Assembly (NCBI GenBank): GCA_022760475.1 | Contig: JALEFZ010000076.1 | Coordinates: forward strand, 1-64,000 | From: Bacteroidia bacterium | Lineage (GTDB): Bacteria; Bacteroidota; Bacteroidia; J057 | Length of the DNA: 64,000 nucleotides | Reading direction: 5' to 3' | Part shown: piece by piece, positions 37,467 to 48,700 of the stretch | Position numbering within the stretch: position 1 is the first letter of the stretch | How the letters are laid out: every line of letters begins with the position of its first letter | Notes under the pieces: generated by a model | What the model was told of the DNA's origin: nothing | Database searches by the model: none | What the model saw: the letters and a program-made list of their open reading frames with translations, nothing else | Made by a program: the position numbers and the translations under genes

Positions 37467-40400
37467 TTACTTTTTTACTATTTTTTCTCTGAATATAGCC
37501 TCCGCCATCCTGACTTCAAGGAAGTAATATCCACTCGCCAAATGGCTTAAGTCAATTTTGACATCCTCTACAAAATCCACATCCAAACTCATCAACTCCT
37601 GTCCGGCAATATTCGTTATCCTGACCAATGCCCCCATTTTCAAGGTCATGGTTCTTAGGGTAAGATTAGTCGAAAATGGATTGGGCATTACCTTGAGGTC
37701 ATTTGCCAGGATATCATTTGTAATGTCAGGGCTTTTAAATGAAATGCTTCTTGCTAGGCTTCCTTTGAATATATCTCCAGCCTTTGGAGAACGAGGCATA
37801 TTTCTCAAACGAAGTCCTTGGCAAGGAATATTCAATTTGATGTTGCTGGTGATTACGCTATTGGGAACACCTGGTAGCAACCTATGATCTACCCACCAAA
37901 TTCCGGTGATGTTGTCATCTCCAAAGGTGGCAGGAGATTGGGGATTGTTTTTGGTCCTGAAATAAGAATCACCCGGGAGCGCAAATAAGGTATCCCTTTG
38001 TGGGCTCCACCATTGGGCATAAATGTAGGGATGAGCTTGTCTGTTTGGATTGGTAACCTTCCATGTCAGGGAATCAGTTCCCGCATCGTAACATACGAAA
38101 TTAAGTTTGAGTCCCTTGAACTTAGGTGGATTGATGAAGGTAGCCTGATTTGACCTGGCAGAAGTTGTGGCCTGGCGATAGGCTTCAACTTCATAGGTTA
38201 CAGTTACAGCAAACACATAAACGGTATCTACATAGCGAGATATATTTGGCCCTACACTATCTATCACAACTCCATCCCTGATGATTCTAAATCCATCTTC
38301 ATTGGAAGAATTATCTTTCCAACTCAGTTTGGCGAGCAAGGCGGTACCACTTCCTATGACCAGCTTACTTGGCGCAGCCAAGCCTTGAGAATTATTCACA
38401 AGCACCATCAATTTTATGACGGAATCACATCCTGCCGTGCTTTGTAAGGTATCTTGGTAGCTACCAGCATTGGTGATTATTTGGCCACCAAAGATCAAAG
38501 TATCCCCCGGATTAATTGTGCTGTCTTGCTGGATCAAATAGGTAGGATTTATCCCTAAATCCAATATCACAATGCTATCGCAGCCAGCCTGATTGCTCAG
38601 AGAAATTTGGTAGTTCCCAGCAGTTTTTAGGGAGAGACCGTTGAAATTATAGGTCTCGTTTTCGCAAATAAAAACTTCAAGAAAGGTGGTATCGGAAGCT
38701 CCCAACACACTTGTATTGGTAATCACAAGGCTATCACAGCCAAATTGATTAACCCAAAGAGTCGTATCCGTTCCAGCTTGACTAGAATCACAACTGGTAT
38801 TATGGATGATGGTCGTATCTGGAAGGCTAACCATCAAATTGAGGGTAACAAGCGAATCGCAGCCAGCGGAACTTTGAAGGCTGTCAATATAAATTCCTGG
38901 GGAAGTCAAGAGCTGGCCGCCAAAATTGAAGGGTAGTTGATTGGAACACAGACTTAGACTCAGGTTTTGATTAATGACAGAATCCACAGTCAAAGTAAGG
39001 ATCACAATGGAATCGCAAGCAGTGGATGAAAGCAGGGTGTCGGTATAGATACCAGAGGTGCTTCGAGCTTGACCGCCAAAGAAAATACTTTGGCCTTGGC
39101 ATATACTTGCATTAAGGTTTTCAACCACTTGATTCCCTACACTGAGCCGAAGGCTTACTACAGAGTCACAGCCCTGATTTGAAGTAAAAGTTTCAGTATA
39201 GGTTCCTGAGGTGGTTAAAATTTGACTTCCAAAAGTGAAACTTTGCCCTTGGCAAATGCTGGCACTCAGGTTTTCAACCACTTGATTCCCCACACTTAGC
39301 CTAAGGTTTACAACCGAATCACATCCTTGGCTGGAAGTAAAGATTTCAGTGTAGGTACCTGAGCTGTCCAGCCTTTGGCTGCCAAAAGTGAAAGTTTGTC
39401 CCTGGCAGATGAAGGCAGAATCCGAAGTCGAATAGGTCGGATTTACCGACAGGTTCAGGTTAACAACGCTATCGCATCCCAAACGATTGGTCAAAATAAC
39501 TTGATAATTGCCAGCGGTTGTCAAGGTGAGTCCATTGAAACTGAAGCTCTGATTATCACAAATACTTGCTGCCAAATTGGTTGTATCTGAAGCCAGCAAG
39601 CTGGTGGTGGTAATCACTACACTATCACAGCCCGATTGATTGACCAAAACAGTTGTATCTACTCCTACTGAAGCAGGATTGCAGCTTGTATTGCTAAGCA
39701 AAGTTGTGTCAGGGAGGTTCACACTGAGACTCAATATGATTAAGGAATCACAACCCGCCGAACTTTGAAGGCTGTCTACATAGGTACCAGCAGCTGTAAG
39801 TGCCCGACCTCCAAAATTGAAGGGAAGCTGATTGGAACAAACAGCAACATTCAGATTTTGAGTAAAAACAGGATTGATAGTTAAGGTCAAGTTGACAATG
39901 GAATCGCAACCGGAAGCCGACACCAATGAGTCTACATAAGTCCCCGCAATTCTGAGGGTTCTACCACCAAAAACAATGCTGTCGCCTTCGCAAATTGATT
40001 GGGTAATACCCGTTTGGAGACTGGGTGAGACGGTCAGGTCCAGGCTGGAAATTGAATCGCAGCCAGAGACTGATGTGAGGGTATCCAAATAGGTCCCTGA
40101 TACTGTCAAAACTCTACCACCGAAATTGAAACTTTGCCCTTGACAGATTTGTACGCTTTGATTGGTTCTACCTACAGGAATTACACTCAGGTTTAGTACT
40201 ATGATAGAATCACATCCATCATTGCTCAGTAAGCTATCCCTGTAAGTACCTGCAGCACTCAAAAATTGCCCCCCAAATGGCAAACTGTCTCCTTCGCAAA
40301 TGCTTCTATTTTGGGTGCTGATAGATTGGCTATTTATCAAACTAAAGCTCGTATCACAACTGGAAAATCGGAGGTCTGAAAGCAGGAAGTTCACAGCGGT

Positions 40401-43400
40401 GCCTCTTGGGAATGGCCCTACGGTATAGCTACCAGCAGGAATACTGTCTAGCAAAACTGTATTTCCATTGCTTATTCGATAGGTATTTCCTGCTCCAGTA
40501 AAAGCAAGGTTTACTTCAAAATCTGAATTCCCTAGGCAAGAGGCTGAAGTAGAGGTCAGTTGAAGGCTACAAGTGTCCAACCCTATGCAAGCTGGGGCAG
40601 CAGCCAGAAAAGGACTTGCATCCACTAAACCAGTAAAATTATCTCCACTTCCCCCCAGGGGTAAAGGACCATTACTCGCTCCCCAAAAATTATTTTCAGC
40701 ATTAAGGGAGTCGGAAGCAGTAGCCGTAAATCTCTGAATTCCACTAAGATTTCCCTCTATTCGACAATCAAAGATCCTGTTATTATTCGAAGAGTTTCCC
40801 ATGCTGACGCCCGTACCATTGTTTAGGAGTTGGGAACAACTCAAAGTATCAAAACTGCTGTTCCCCATGCTTATCCCAGTCGCTCTATTCTGGATTCTTA
40901 AGCCATCCATTCGGATGTGATCACTATTGGATAGAAAGAGCCCGATACCCGTCCTATTGGTACTAACCAAGTTGCCCAGGTTAATCCCAGAAACAGTAAC
41001 GCTATCCGTATTTGACACAAAAATTCCATAAGTTGTAAATGAGGTCAAATCATTCACACCCAAGGCTATATTTTCTCCAGGAAGACTTCCATCACCAATA
41101 TTTTGCGGAGGACAGCTATTCAGGCTAATTCCGATCGTTCCACCATTGAAGGTGTTCCCTCCTGTCCTTATTCCTCCTGCTATTCTTCCACTGGCAATGG
41201 AATTTAATAAAATAGCAGTTGGATTGTTTGAAAAGGAGTTTCCAAGCAGCCAGGTATCCGAACCTCGACTTTGGCTGATTCCTATAGAATTAATGATTGA
41301 ATTTGAGCGGATCCAGCTTCGGCTACACCTGCTCATATCCAGTCCACGGCTTGCATCTCCCAACACACAATTCTGAATCAGTACACTGTCAGCGTCCTGA
41401 AGAAAAATTGAAGCCAATTTATTGTTGACACTAGGTCCTGATAAGTTAAGGTTGGAGATGATCGTGCTATCCACATTACCTAATTGAATCGCGTAACGGG
41501 AAAAATCTATCAAAGAGAGTGAATCCAGTATTATGTTGCTATTGGGGTAACTGCCATTGCTGATGACTTGAGGGGGAGTCTCGAAGAGGTAAATCCCTGT
41601 TCCTCCACGGCTAAAGGTATTTCCATCTATGGCAATTCCTCTTGGTATATCCTGGCTTTGAATGTTGAAAATTTGGATAGACGTATTGCTGTTGTTGGCA
41701 AAATTACAATTCCGAATAGAGTAATCTCTACCCCTATTGCCTTCAAATCCTGTAGACCTATCTGCAAGGTTACAATTGATGAGTGCAAGGCTGTCGCAAC
41801 TACTAGCACGAATCCCATAACCAAAGTTGGAGCTCGAAGTGGTATCACTAAGATTTAAATTGGCAATAATCAGGCTATCCGTACTTGAAATGATAATTCC
41901 TGAGGTACGAAAGCTACTTACATCATTGGTATTCAGGCTAATATTTGTATTTGGATACATGCCATCGCTTATTATTTGTCCTGAAGGCAGGTTGCTCAAC
42001 GATAAGGCTGTAGTTCCCCCATTTAGGCTATTCCCGCTTAGGCGAATGCCTCGGGATAATTGACCTGCAAGGATAGAATTCAAGACAATGGCTGTTCCTG
42101 AGTTGCTCAAACTATTGTTTATTATTCTGATATCAGAACCCCCACCAATATCTATTCCTGCACTTGAATTATCGAAAAAAGTATTATTTTCTAGCCAGAC
42201 CCTGTTGCTGCTATTGATGTCGACCCCCATACTGCTATTACCCATTACATTATTTCGGATAAGGGCACTGTCTCCCGATCCTAGAAAAATCGAAGCAAAG
42301 GAGGGGTTGCTTCCTGTATGGCTCAGGTTCAAGTTGGCTATGATTAAGGAGTCCGTATTTGACAATGAAATGGGATAGGTTGAGAAGCTCCTCAAATCAT
42401 TTACATTCAGCAGGATATTGGTACCAGAAATTCCACCTTCACTAATTATCTGATTATGGGTATTGGTTATTTCCAATCCTACAGTTCCCCCATTAAAGGT
42501 ATTGCTTGCTATGTCTACTCCTCTTGCAGTCTGTTGGGCAGTGATGGAATTCAATGAAATAGCCGTCGCATTGTTGCTAAAGCCATTATTAAGGATATGG
42601 ATATCTGTCCCAATACTAATTCTTACTCCCCTATTGCCAGAGTTAGCAATGCTGTTGTTGCTAAGCCACAATTGGTTCATCCTGCTACTATTGAAGCCTA
42701 TCGAGGAATTCCCGAGGTTGTTGTTTTGGACCAATAGGCTATCACAATTTTGAGCGAGAATCCCACCCGAAGATTGGAAATTCCCCAAACCGCTCAGGTT
42801 AAGGTTTGCAATCACAGAAGAGTCAGTCGTGGCAATTTCAATTGCATATCCAGAGAAACCAGATAAGTCATTCACCCCTAATACAATGTTGCTATTGGGA
42901 ATGGAACCATCACTAATGACCTGCGGAGGAGCTTGGGAGATATCCAGGCCAGTTCCTCCACCATTAAATGAATTTGCTGTCATGGCAATTCCTCTTGGAA
43001 TGTTTCGGCCACTTACCCCGCTGAACCTGGCTGCATCATTGATGTTGCTACCAAAGCTATTGTTTCTCAGGTAGAAATCACTTCCATTTAATCCTTCAAA
43101 GCCCCTGCTCCTGTTTTGCAAGCTACAATTCAGCACAGCAAGGCTGTCACAGCCAGTTGTAGAGATTCCATAATCAAAAAAGATGGAAGAGCTGGTGTCG
43201 TTCATGTTCAGGTTGGCAACAATGGAACTATCGACGTTTGACAAAAAGAGTCCATATTGATTAAAGCTGGTAAGTGCAGAAGCTGGAATTACAATGTTCG
43301 TACCTGGATAACTTCCATCACTGATGACCTGGCCCCTGACCATGTTGCTCAAAGAAAGTCCGGTTCCTCCATTATTTAAGCTATTACCTATGACTTCTAC

Positions 43401-45299
43401 ACCGCGCGAAAGTTGTCCCCTTCGAATGGTATTCAATCTGATGGCAGTAGAGATATTGGTAAAGGAATTGTTGAGCAAATGAACATCCCTCCCATCGAAT
43501 ATATCCAGGGCAAAAGAACCATTCTCGTCAAAAACATTATTCCTCACCCAAAAACGGCTTACCCTATCTGCATCCATCCCCCTTTGGCAATCCCTTATCT
43601 GGATGTTCTCAATCAAAGCGCTGTCTACATTGGAAATAAAAAGTGCACCCGTAGACTGGGTTCTACCCAGGCCTATAAAATTCAAATTTGAGAGCAAGAG
43701 CGAATCAGAATTGGAAACTTCCAGTGCATTAGACCTAAATCCGCTGAGATCATTGCTTGCGAGGAGGATATTAGCCCCAGCAGTTGCCGTATTGCCAATC
43801 ACTTGAGGAGGCGCGCCATTGATGCTAATTCCTGTTCCACCTCCATTGAAACTATTGCCGCTAATAGCAATACCTCTGGGTAGAGAGGCAGAGGAAATGG
43901 TGGTAAGCCTAATGGCATCTATGTTGTTGTTGGCAAAGGTAGAATTGGTAATACTGATGTCTGCCATATTTCTAGCATCTACACCAAAACCACGATCTGA
44001 GAAATCACAGTTGATCACTGAAAGGCTATCACAGCCCGTGGCGAAGATGCCATAGTCAGAAAAGAAATTGCTAGGGTTTCCATCACTCAGATTCAGATTG
44101 GCTATGATGCTGCTATCGACATTACTAAGCTGGAGGGCCGAACTTCTAAACAAAGTCAGGTCAGCTTGGCTGACATTGATATTTGTTCCTGGATAGGAAC
44201 CATTGCTGAGCACTTGGCCACGCGGGAGATTCAACAAATCAAGGCCGATATTTCCACCTGAAAGGCTGTTACTGTTTACCAATACCCCTTGTGGAAGAAG
44301 ATTTCCAGCGATTCCATTGAGGTAAATAGCTGTACCACTATTGCTGAGGCTGTTGTTGAGAACACGGATATCAGAGCCATTAAAAACGGCGATCCCTCTG
44401 GTATTGTTATCGTTGAGGGTATTGTTTTGTATCCAACCCCTATTTACTCCACTTAACTCTACTCCTCTGGCAGCATTACCAAATTGGTTATTTTGAACCA
44501 AAATGCTATCGGAATTGAGGATGCGTAAGCAATAAGAAGCGGCCGTGGTGGCCGTTCCTGAAAGGTTCAAGTTCCTGATCACAGAACTGTCAGCTCCACT
44601 CAAACTCAAAATGATACCGGTATAGGCCAGTCCGGCATTTGGAATTTCAACCGAACTTCCGACTATGCTGGCATCGCTTACCAACTGTGAAGGCACATTG
44701 GTAAGATCGATCAGGTTTCGACCAGAATTATAGCTGTTGTTACGAATCAGAATTCCTCTTGGAAGGTTTTGTGAAGTAATGTTGCTCAGCCTGATGTCAT
44801 TGAAGTTGTTATTGAAACTACATGATTGAATATCCACATCAGATCCTGTATTGATGCTAATGGCAGTATTTATATTGCTAAAATCCAGGTTTCTAAGCCT
44901 TACGCCATCGGTTGAGTTTGCAAATACACCTGAATTTATGCCATCGAAAGCCAAGCCTTCGATTTGGAGGGCATTCACCCCTATGAATTGCACAAAGCGT
45001 GGGATAGTAATCAGGGGAATCCCTGCATATCCGCCCTGAGTAGTTCCATCCAAACGTACATCATCGGTGATGGTGGGCAGATTGGTACTAATAATGAGGC
45101 TTTGACTCCCTGAACCGATGGTAAAGGTAATCGTATCGCGCCCCAAAGTAGTGTTAGCAGAAAGTATCGCTTCCCGTAGTGAACCTGAACCTGAATCATT
45201 GGTATTGGTAACAGGAAAAGTAGCTGCTTGAAGGTTCTGACCTAATATGCTTAAGCACAAGATCAAGGCTAACAACAGCCTGCTTAGGAGGTTTTTCAT
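37467..45299 (-). CDS. Giant T9SS-exported beta-helix surface protein
   Basis: A 2610-residue protein. I start at the ATG at 45299 (MKNLLSRLLLALILCLSILG); the frame goes five codons further only to a TTG. After the signal peptide it opens with FPVTNTNDSGSGSLREAI, a common start of secreted right-handed beta-helix proteins. Residues to about 1560 hold nine tandem helix units (see repeat), ending with AENNFWGASNGP. Residues about 1590-2300 hold thirteen short modules of about 45 residues of the form SICQGQSFxFGGQxLxxSGTYxDxLxSxxGCDSxVxLxLxV. Then come an Fn3-like domain (KLSWKDNSSNEDGFRI), a linker and a C-terminal T9SS sorting domain (LKVMPNPFSTNLTLR, GYYFLEVR). It is likely anchored at the cell surface as an adhesin; no glycosidase catalytic motif stands out. 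It is divergent from the GH81 gene. Confidence 0.92.
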   Translation of the reverse strand: MKNLLSRLLLALILCLSILGQNLQAATFPVTNTNDSGSGSLREAILSANTTLGRDTITFTIGSGSQSLIISTNLPTITDDVRLDGTTQGGYAGIPLITIPRFVQFIGVNALQIEGLAFDGINSGVFANSTDGVRLRNLDFSNINTAISINTGSDVDIQSCSFNNNFNDIRLSNITSQNLPRGILIRNNSYNSGRNLIDLTNVPSQLVSDASIVGSSVEIPNAGLAYTGIILSLSGADSSVIRNLNLSGTATTAASYCLRILNSDSILVQNNQFGNAARGVELSGVNRGWIQNNTLNDNNTRGIAVFNGSDIRVLNNSLSNSGTAIYLNGIAGNLLPQGVLVNSNSLSGGNIGLDLLNLPRGQVLSNGSYPGTNINVSQADLTLFRSSALQLSNVDSSIIANLNLSDGNPSNFFSDYGIFATGCDSLSVINCDFSDRGFGVDARNMADISITNSTFANNNIDAIRLTTISSASLPRGIAISGNSFNGGGTGISINGAPPQVIGNTATAGANILLASNDLSGFRSNALEVSNSDSLLLSNLNFIGLGRTQSTGALFISNVDSALIENIQIRDCQRGMDADRVSRFWVRNNVFDENGSFALDIFDGRDVHLLNNSFTNISTAIRLNTIRRGQLSRGVEVIGNSLNNGGTGLSLSNMVRGQVISDGSYPGTNIVIPASALTSFNQYGLFLSNVDSSIVANLNMNDTSSSIFFDYGISTTGCDSLAVLNCSLQNRSRGFEGLNGSDFYLRNNSFGSNINDAARFSGVSGRNIPRGIAMTANSFNGGGTGLDISQAPPQVISDGSIPNSNIVLGVNDLSGFSGYAIEIATTDSSVIANLNLSGLGNFQSSGGILAQNCDSLLVQNNNLGNSSIGFNSSRMNQLWLSNNSIANSGNRGVRISIGTDIHILNNGFSNNATAISLNSITAQQTARGVDIASNTFNGGTVGLEITNTHNQIISEGGISGTNILLNVNDLRSFSTYPISLSNTDSLIIANLNLSHTGSNPSFASIFLGSGDSALIRNNVMGNSSMGVDINSSNRVWLENNTFFDNSSAGIDIGGGSDIRIINNSLSNSGTAIVLNSILAGQLSRGIRLSGNSLNGGTTALSLSNLPSGQIISDGMYPNTNISLNTNDVSSFRTSGIIISSTDSLIIANLNLSDTTSSSNFGYGIRASSCDSLALINCNLADRSTGFEGNRGRDYSIRNCNFANNSNTSIQIFNIQSQDIPRGIAIDGNTFSRGGTGIYLFETPPQVISNGSYPNSNIILDSLSLIDFSRYAIQLGNVDSTIISNLNLSGPSVNNKLASIFLQDADSVLIQNCVLGDASRGLDMSRCSRSWIRSNSIINSIGISQSRGSDTWLLGNSFSNNPTAILLNSIASGRIAGGIRTGGNTFNGGTIGISLNSCPPQNIGDGSLPGENIALGVNDLTSFTTYGIFVSNTDSVTVSGINLGNLVSTNRTGIGLFLSNSDHIRMDGLRIQNRATGISMGNSSFDTLSCSQLLNNGTGVSMGNSSNNNRIFDCRIEGNLSGIQRFTATASDSLNAENNFWGASNGPLPLGGSGDNFTGLVDASPFLAAAPACIGLDTCSLQLTSTSASCLGNSDFEVNLAFTGAGNTYRISNGNTVLLDSIPAGSYTVGPFPRGTAVNFLLSDLRFSSCDTSFSLINSQSISTQNRSICEGDSLPFGGQFLSAAGTYRDSLLSNDGCDSIIVLNLSVIPVGRTNQSVQICQGQSFNFGGRVLTVSGTYLDTLTSVSGCDSISSLDLTVSPSLQTGITQSICEGDSIVFGGRTLRIAGTYVDSLVSASGCDSIVNLTLTINPVFTQNLNVAVCSNQLPFNFGGRALTAAGTYVDSLQSSAGCDSLIILSLSVNLPDTTLLSNTSCNPASVGVDTTVLVNQSGCDSVVITTTSLLASDTTNLAASICDNQSFSFNGLTLTTAGNYQVILTNRLGCDSVVNLNLSVNPTYSTSDSAFICQGQTFTFGSQRLDSSGTYTEIFTSSQGCDSVVNLRLSVGNQVVENLSASICQGQSFTFGSQILTTSGTYTETFTSNQGCDSVVSLRLSVGNQVVENLNASICQGQSIFFGGQARSTSGIYTDTLLSSTACDSIVILTLTVDSVINQNLSLSLCSNQLPFNFGGQLLTSPGIYIDSLQSSAGCDSLVTLNLMVSLPDTTIIHNTSCDSSQAGTDTTLWVNQFGCDSLVITNTSVLGASDTTFLEVFICENETYNFNGLSLKTAGNYQISLSNQAGCDSIVILDLGINPTYLIQQDSTINPGDTLIFGGQIITNAGSYQDTLQSTAGCDSVIKLMVLVNNSQGLAAPSKLVIGSGTALLAKLSWKDNSSNEDGFRIIRDGVVIDSVGPNISRYVDTVYVFAVTVTYEVEAYRQATTSARSNQATFINPPKFKGLKLNFVCYDAGTDSLTWKVTNPNRQAHPYIYAQWWSPQRDTLFALPGDSYFRTKNNPQSPATFGDDNITGIWWVDHRLLPGVPNSVITSNIKLNIPCQGLRLRNMPRSPKAGDIFKGSLARSISFKSPDITNDILANDLKVMPNPFSTNLTLRTMTLKMGALVRITNIAGQELMSLDVDFVEDVKIDLSHLASGYYFLEVRMAEAIFREKIVKK
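38395..40340 (-). repeat. Thirteen Cys-containing GCDSxVxLxLxV modules in the second giant gene
   Basis: Thirteen units end in GCDS or ACDS followed by alternating hydrophobic residues; eleven are about 45 residues and begin (S)xCxGQSFxF or ICxNxxFxF, and two (TSCNPASVGVDTT, TSCDSSQAGTDTT) are shortened to about 31. Units 7, 8 and 9 are the most alike, suggesting recent duplication. Such modules are usual in gliding/adhesion proteins of this phylum. Confidence 0.85.
40980..44720 (-). repeat. Nine long beta-helix units with alternating length in the second giant gene
   Basis: The anchor motif (V/I)ISDGSYPxTNIxL and variants recurs near 44670, 44200, 43790, 43310, 42905, 42440, 41970, 41555 and 41080. 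Gaps alternate roughly between 405-415 and 465-480 bases. Shared segments include RGIxxxGNSLNGGTxGLSL, DSSIIANLNLSD and NCDSLxVxN. The pattern points to duplication of a two-unit block. Confidence 0.75.
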
Positions 45300-45733
45300 A
45301 AGAATGCCTTTCAATTAGGTGGTAAAACAATGCCGGAAGGCCTTTGGGGATACTGTCGGTGAGATGGAGGAAGTGGTCAACCAGCAAAGGCAGAAATTCG
45401 CTTTTAGCTAACAAACCTTCTTAAAATTGGTGGAATTGGATTATGACCATTAATCAACCAAAATGGATCAAAATCTATCCCAGCAAGCATTCTGAACTGA
45501 GATACTTACCTTAGCCAGATCGGAAGATATGAAGGCAAACCTACTTTCTAATATTCAGGATATTCTTCCAAATGGATAATTTATATTTCCATTTGAATCA
45601 TTTTCCATATTACAAGGTTTTATTTTATCCAAATAATAGCTTTATCTACTTACTGGAATTTACATGAACTTCAAACCATTAGGAGGCTACATATTTAATT
45701 ATTCTTATATAAAATTTATACTTACCTTCTCAC
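45300..45733. other. Divergent promoter region between the giant gene and the GH81 gene
   Basis: About 430 bases with no plausible gene. It must hold the promoters of both genes and carries an 8-base inverted repeat (45569-45595). The 140 bases before the GH81 ATG are strongly A+T-rich. I could not place a good TAnnTTTG box for either gene. Confidence 0.6.
45569..45595. promoter_or_regulatory. Inverted repeat upstream of the laminarinase gene
   Basis: CAAATGGA (45569-45576) and TCCATTTG (45588-45595) are perfect inverted copies, centres 19 bases apart, about 140 bases before the GH81 start. Size and spacing would suit a dimeric regulator. No regulator is named. Confidence 0.35.
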
Positions 45734-48700
45734 ATGAAATTAAGAAAACTACTATACATCGCACTCTGCTGCACCTTATCTATGGGGTTTAATCCTACCC
45801 ATAGCCTCGGCCAGTTTGTACCCATTGGAGATGGTAGCTATACCACAAATTTTCCAGGGACGGACGCCGCTGGAAGAAATAGCTTTCCGTCAGGTTCGCC
45901 TTTACTGACAGGAGCAGCTGCCAATAAGCCTGCCCCCACCAACGATTGGTGGTCAGCAAAAATCAAGAATGGCCATGTTGACAACCTGTTCAACTATCCA
46001 TTTACCATGAAAACTGTCAATAGTGGATTGGTCGTTACGTATATCCCCTGGGGAGTCATAGACAACATCGAACCTGTGGTGGTAGGCGTAGAAGGCCTGA
46101 ATGCCCCCCAAGCCCTTGTCTCAGACTTTAGCGATTGGACGGTAAGTATGGATTGGAGCAATGGCAGCCACCAATTTGAAGCTACCTCCGGGATCGGTAT
46201 GCCGTTCCTATATTTTAAAAAGAATACAAATGATCTGGCAAAGATTACCGTAAATCAAGGTACCGTAAGTATATCCGGAGAAATGTTGATCATTACCGAT
46301 GCCCGAAACGGGGCTGATTTTGCAGTATATGGACCTGTTGGGAGTGTGTGGAACCAAAACGGAAATACCTATACCTCCAGCCTCAATGGCAACAATTATT
46401 GGTCACTGGCCTTTATCCCTTTGACTGCTTCCAATGTGACTGCGGTAGCCAATGAATACAAGAAATACGCCTATGTTTTCCCTACCAATACCAAAACCGT
46501 CTGGGATTATGACGAAACAAGCTCCGTCCTGAGGACAGACTTCATGGTAGAAACTGAGGTACTCGAAGGCAACGATTCAAGCATTTTGATGGGACTCCTT
46601 CCCCACCAATGGGCACATCTTGCCTCCAATTCTCCAAGCCCGGACAAGTACTCCTACCAAACTGTACGTGGAGAGTTGAAATGCCTGGAAGGGAATACAT
46701 TTAGCACAGAAAATCGCTTTTATGGCATCCTGCCTACCCTGCCCTTTTTAGACTTTTATAATCCAGGTTTCAGCCCCGGTCAACTCAATTCAAAGGTTCA
46801 AGCCTTGAAAAATGATCAATTGGATACCTGGACGGACTCATATAATGAAGGGCAGTTGATGAACAGGTTGATCCAGACCGCTAGAATCGCAGATTTGATG
46901 GGAGACACCCTGGTCAGGGACCAGTTAAAAAACACCGTAAAAACGAGGCTGGAAGATTGGCTAAGCGCCAGTCCAGGAGAAGTAGCATTCCTGTTTTACT
47001 ACAATTCAAATTGGTCAGCCATGCTGGGATACCCTGCTGGCCATGGCCAGGATGGCAATATCAACGACCACCACTTCCACTGGGGATACTTCATACATGC
47101 AGCATCCTTTGTGGAGCAATATGAACCAGGATGGGCAAGCCAATGGGGTGATATGATCGACCTACTGGTCAGAGATGCAGCCTCTCCAAACAGGGATGAT
47201 ACCCACTTCCCCTTTCTTAGAAACTTTAGCCCTTATGCAGGGCATTGCTGGGCAAATGGATTCGCTTCCTTCCCACAAGGGAATGACCAGGAATCTACTT
47301 CCGAAAGTATGCAGTTCAATTCCTCACTCATTCATTGGGGAAGTGTAACAGGCAATGATTCTATCAGAGATCTAGGTATTTATCTCTACACTACCGAACA
47401 AACAGCCATTGAAGAATACTGGTTGGATGTGTCCGAACGCAATTTCGGTCCCAACCAGATTTACAGCCTGGTATCCAGGGTTTGGGGAAATAGTTATGAC
47501 AATGGGACATTCTGGACCAACGACCTTGCGGCTTCTTATGGAATTGAGCTGTACCCCATTCACGGAGGCTCACTATACCTGGGCCAGGATACAGCCTATG
47601 TAAGGAAACTTTGGAATGAAATTGAAACCAACACAGGCATCCTTAACAATGAGGTCAACCCCAACCTTTGGCATGACATTTATTGGGAGTACCTGGCATT
47701 CATAGATCCTGCCAAGGCAATTTCCCTCTACGATTCTTATCCAGATCGTCAATTGAAATTTGGGGTTTCTGACGCCCAAACTTATCACTGGTTACATTCC
47801 ATGAAGGTTCTGGGAAGGGTCGATATTTCAGTTACATCAGACCATCCATTGGCTGCAGTCTTTCAGCAAAATGGAGAAAAAATCTATGTAGCTCAGAATT
47901 ATGGAATGAGCCCAATGACGGTTAATTTTTCTGATGGCTTTTCTTTGAATGTACCTCCACAAAAACTGGCTACCAGCAAGGACATAAACCTGACAGGAAA
48001 CCTGAGTTCAGTATTCGACCAGGCCTATGCAGGGGGTAGCATAACCCTCACTGCCACTGTAAAGGGGGGAACGGCCACAAAGATAGAATTTGTAGATGGA
48101 GAGACAGTATTGGGACAAACTACCCAAGCACCCTATGAATTCAAGGCTAGTAACCTCAGTGTAGGAAGACACTACTTCTATGCCCGGATTTATGATGGCA
48201 CAGATTTCAGCATTACCAACCTGGTTGAAGTTACTGTTGGAGAACAGCTGCCCTTCCTGGGAGACCCCATTGCGATACCAGGTACCTTTGATGCGGGTCA
48301 TTATGATTTCTATGAAGGAGGAATTGGGCAGGATATCGCCTACAATGACCTTTCAAATGGCAATGCTGGTGATTTCAGGACGGAAGAAAAAGTCGATGCT
48401 TCCCTTAATGGTTCCGAGGGGGCTACTGTAGGATTCATTTCTCCTGCTGAGTGGTTAGAGTATAGCATTGATGTAGCTCAAGCAGGCCTACATGAATTGT
48501 CTTTTAGATATGCCAGTGGCAATACAAATGGAGGAGGCCCATTCCATCTTGAGATGGATGGCGAACAGATCGGTCCAAATATCACAGTAAGTGGTACAGG
48601 TTCATGGAGTACCTGGGGAACAAAAACCGTCAGCAATGTTCCATTAAAAAGTGGGAAAAACATCCTAAGGGTCTTTTTTGATCAGGGTGAATTCAACCTG

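Noticed and set aside
38395..44720. CRISPR-like regular repeats
   Set aside because: Repeats are diverged, in one long open frame, of 135 or about 450 bases, and encode protein modules; no spacers or cas genes.
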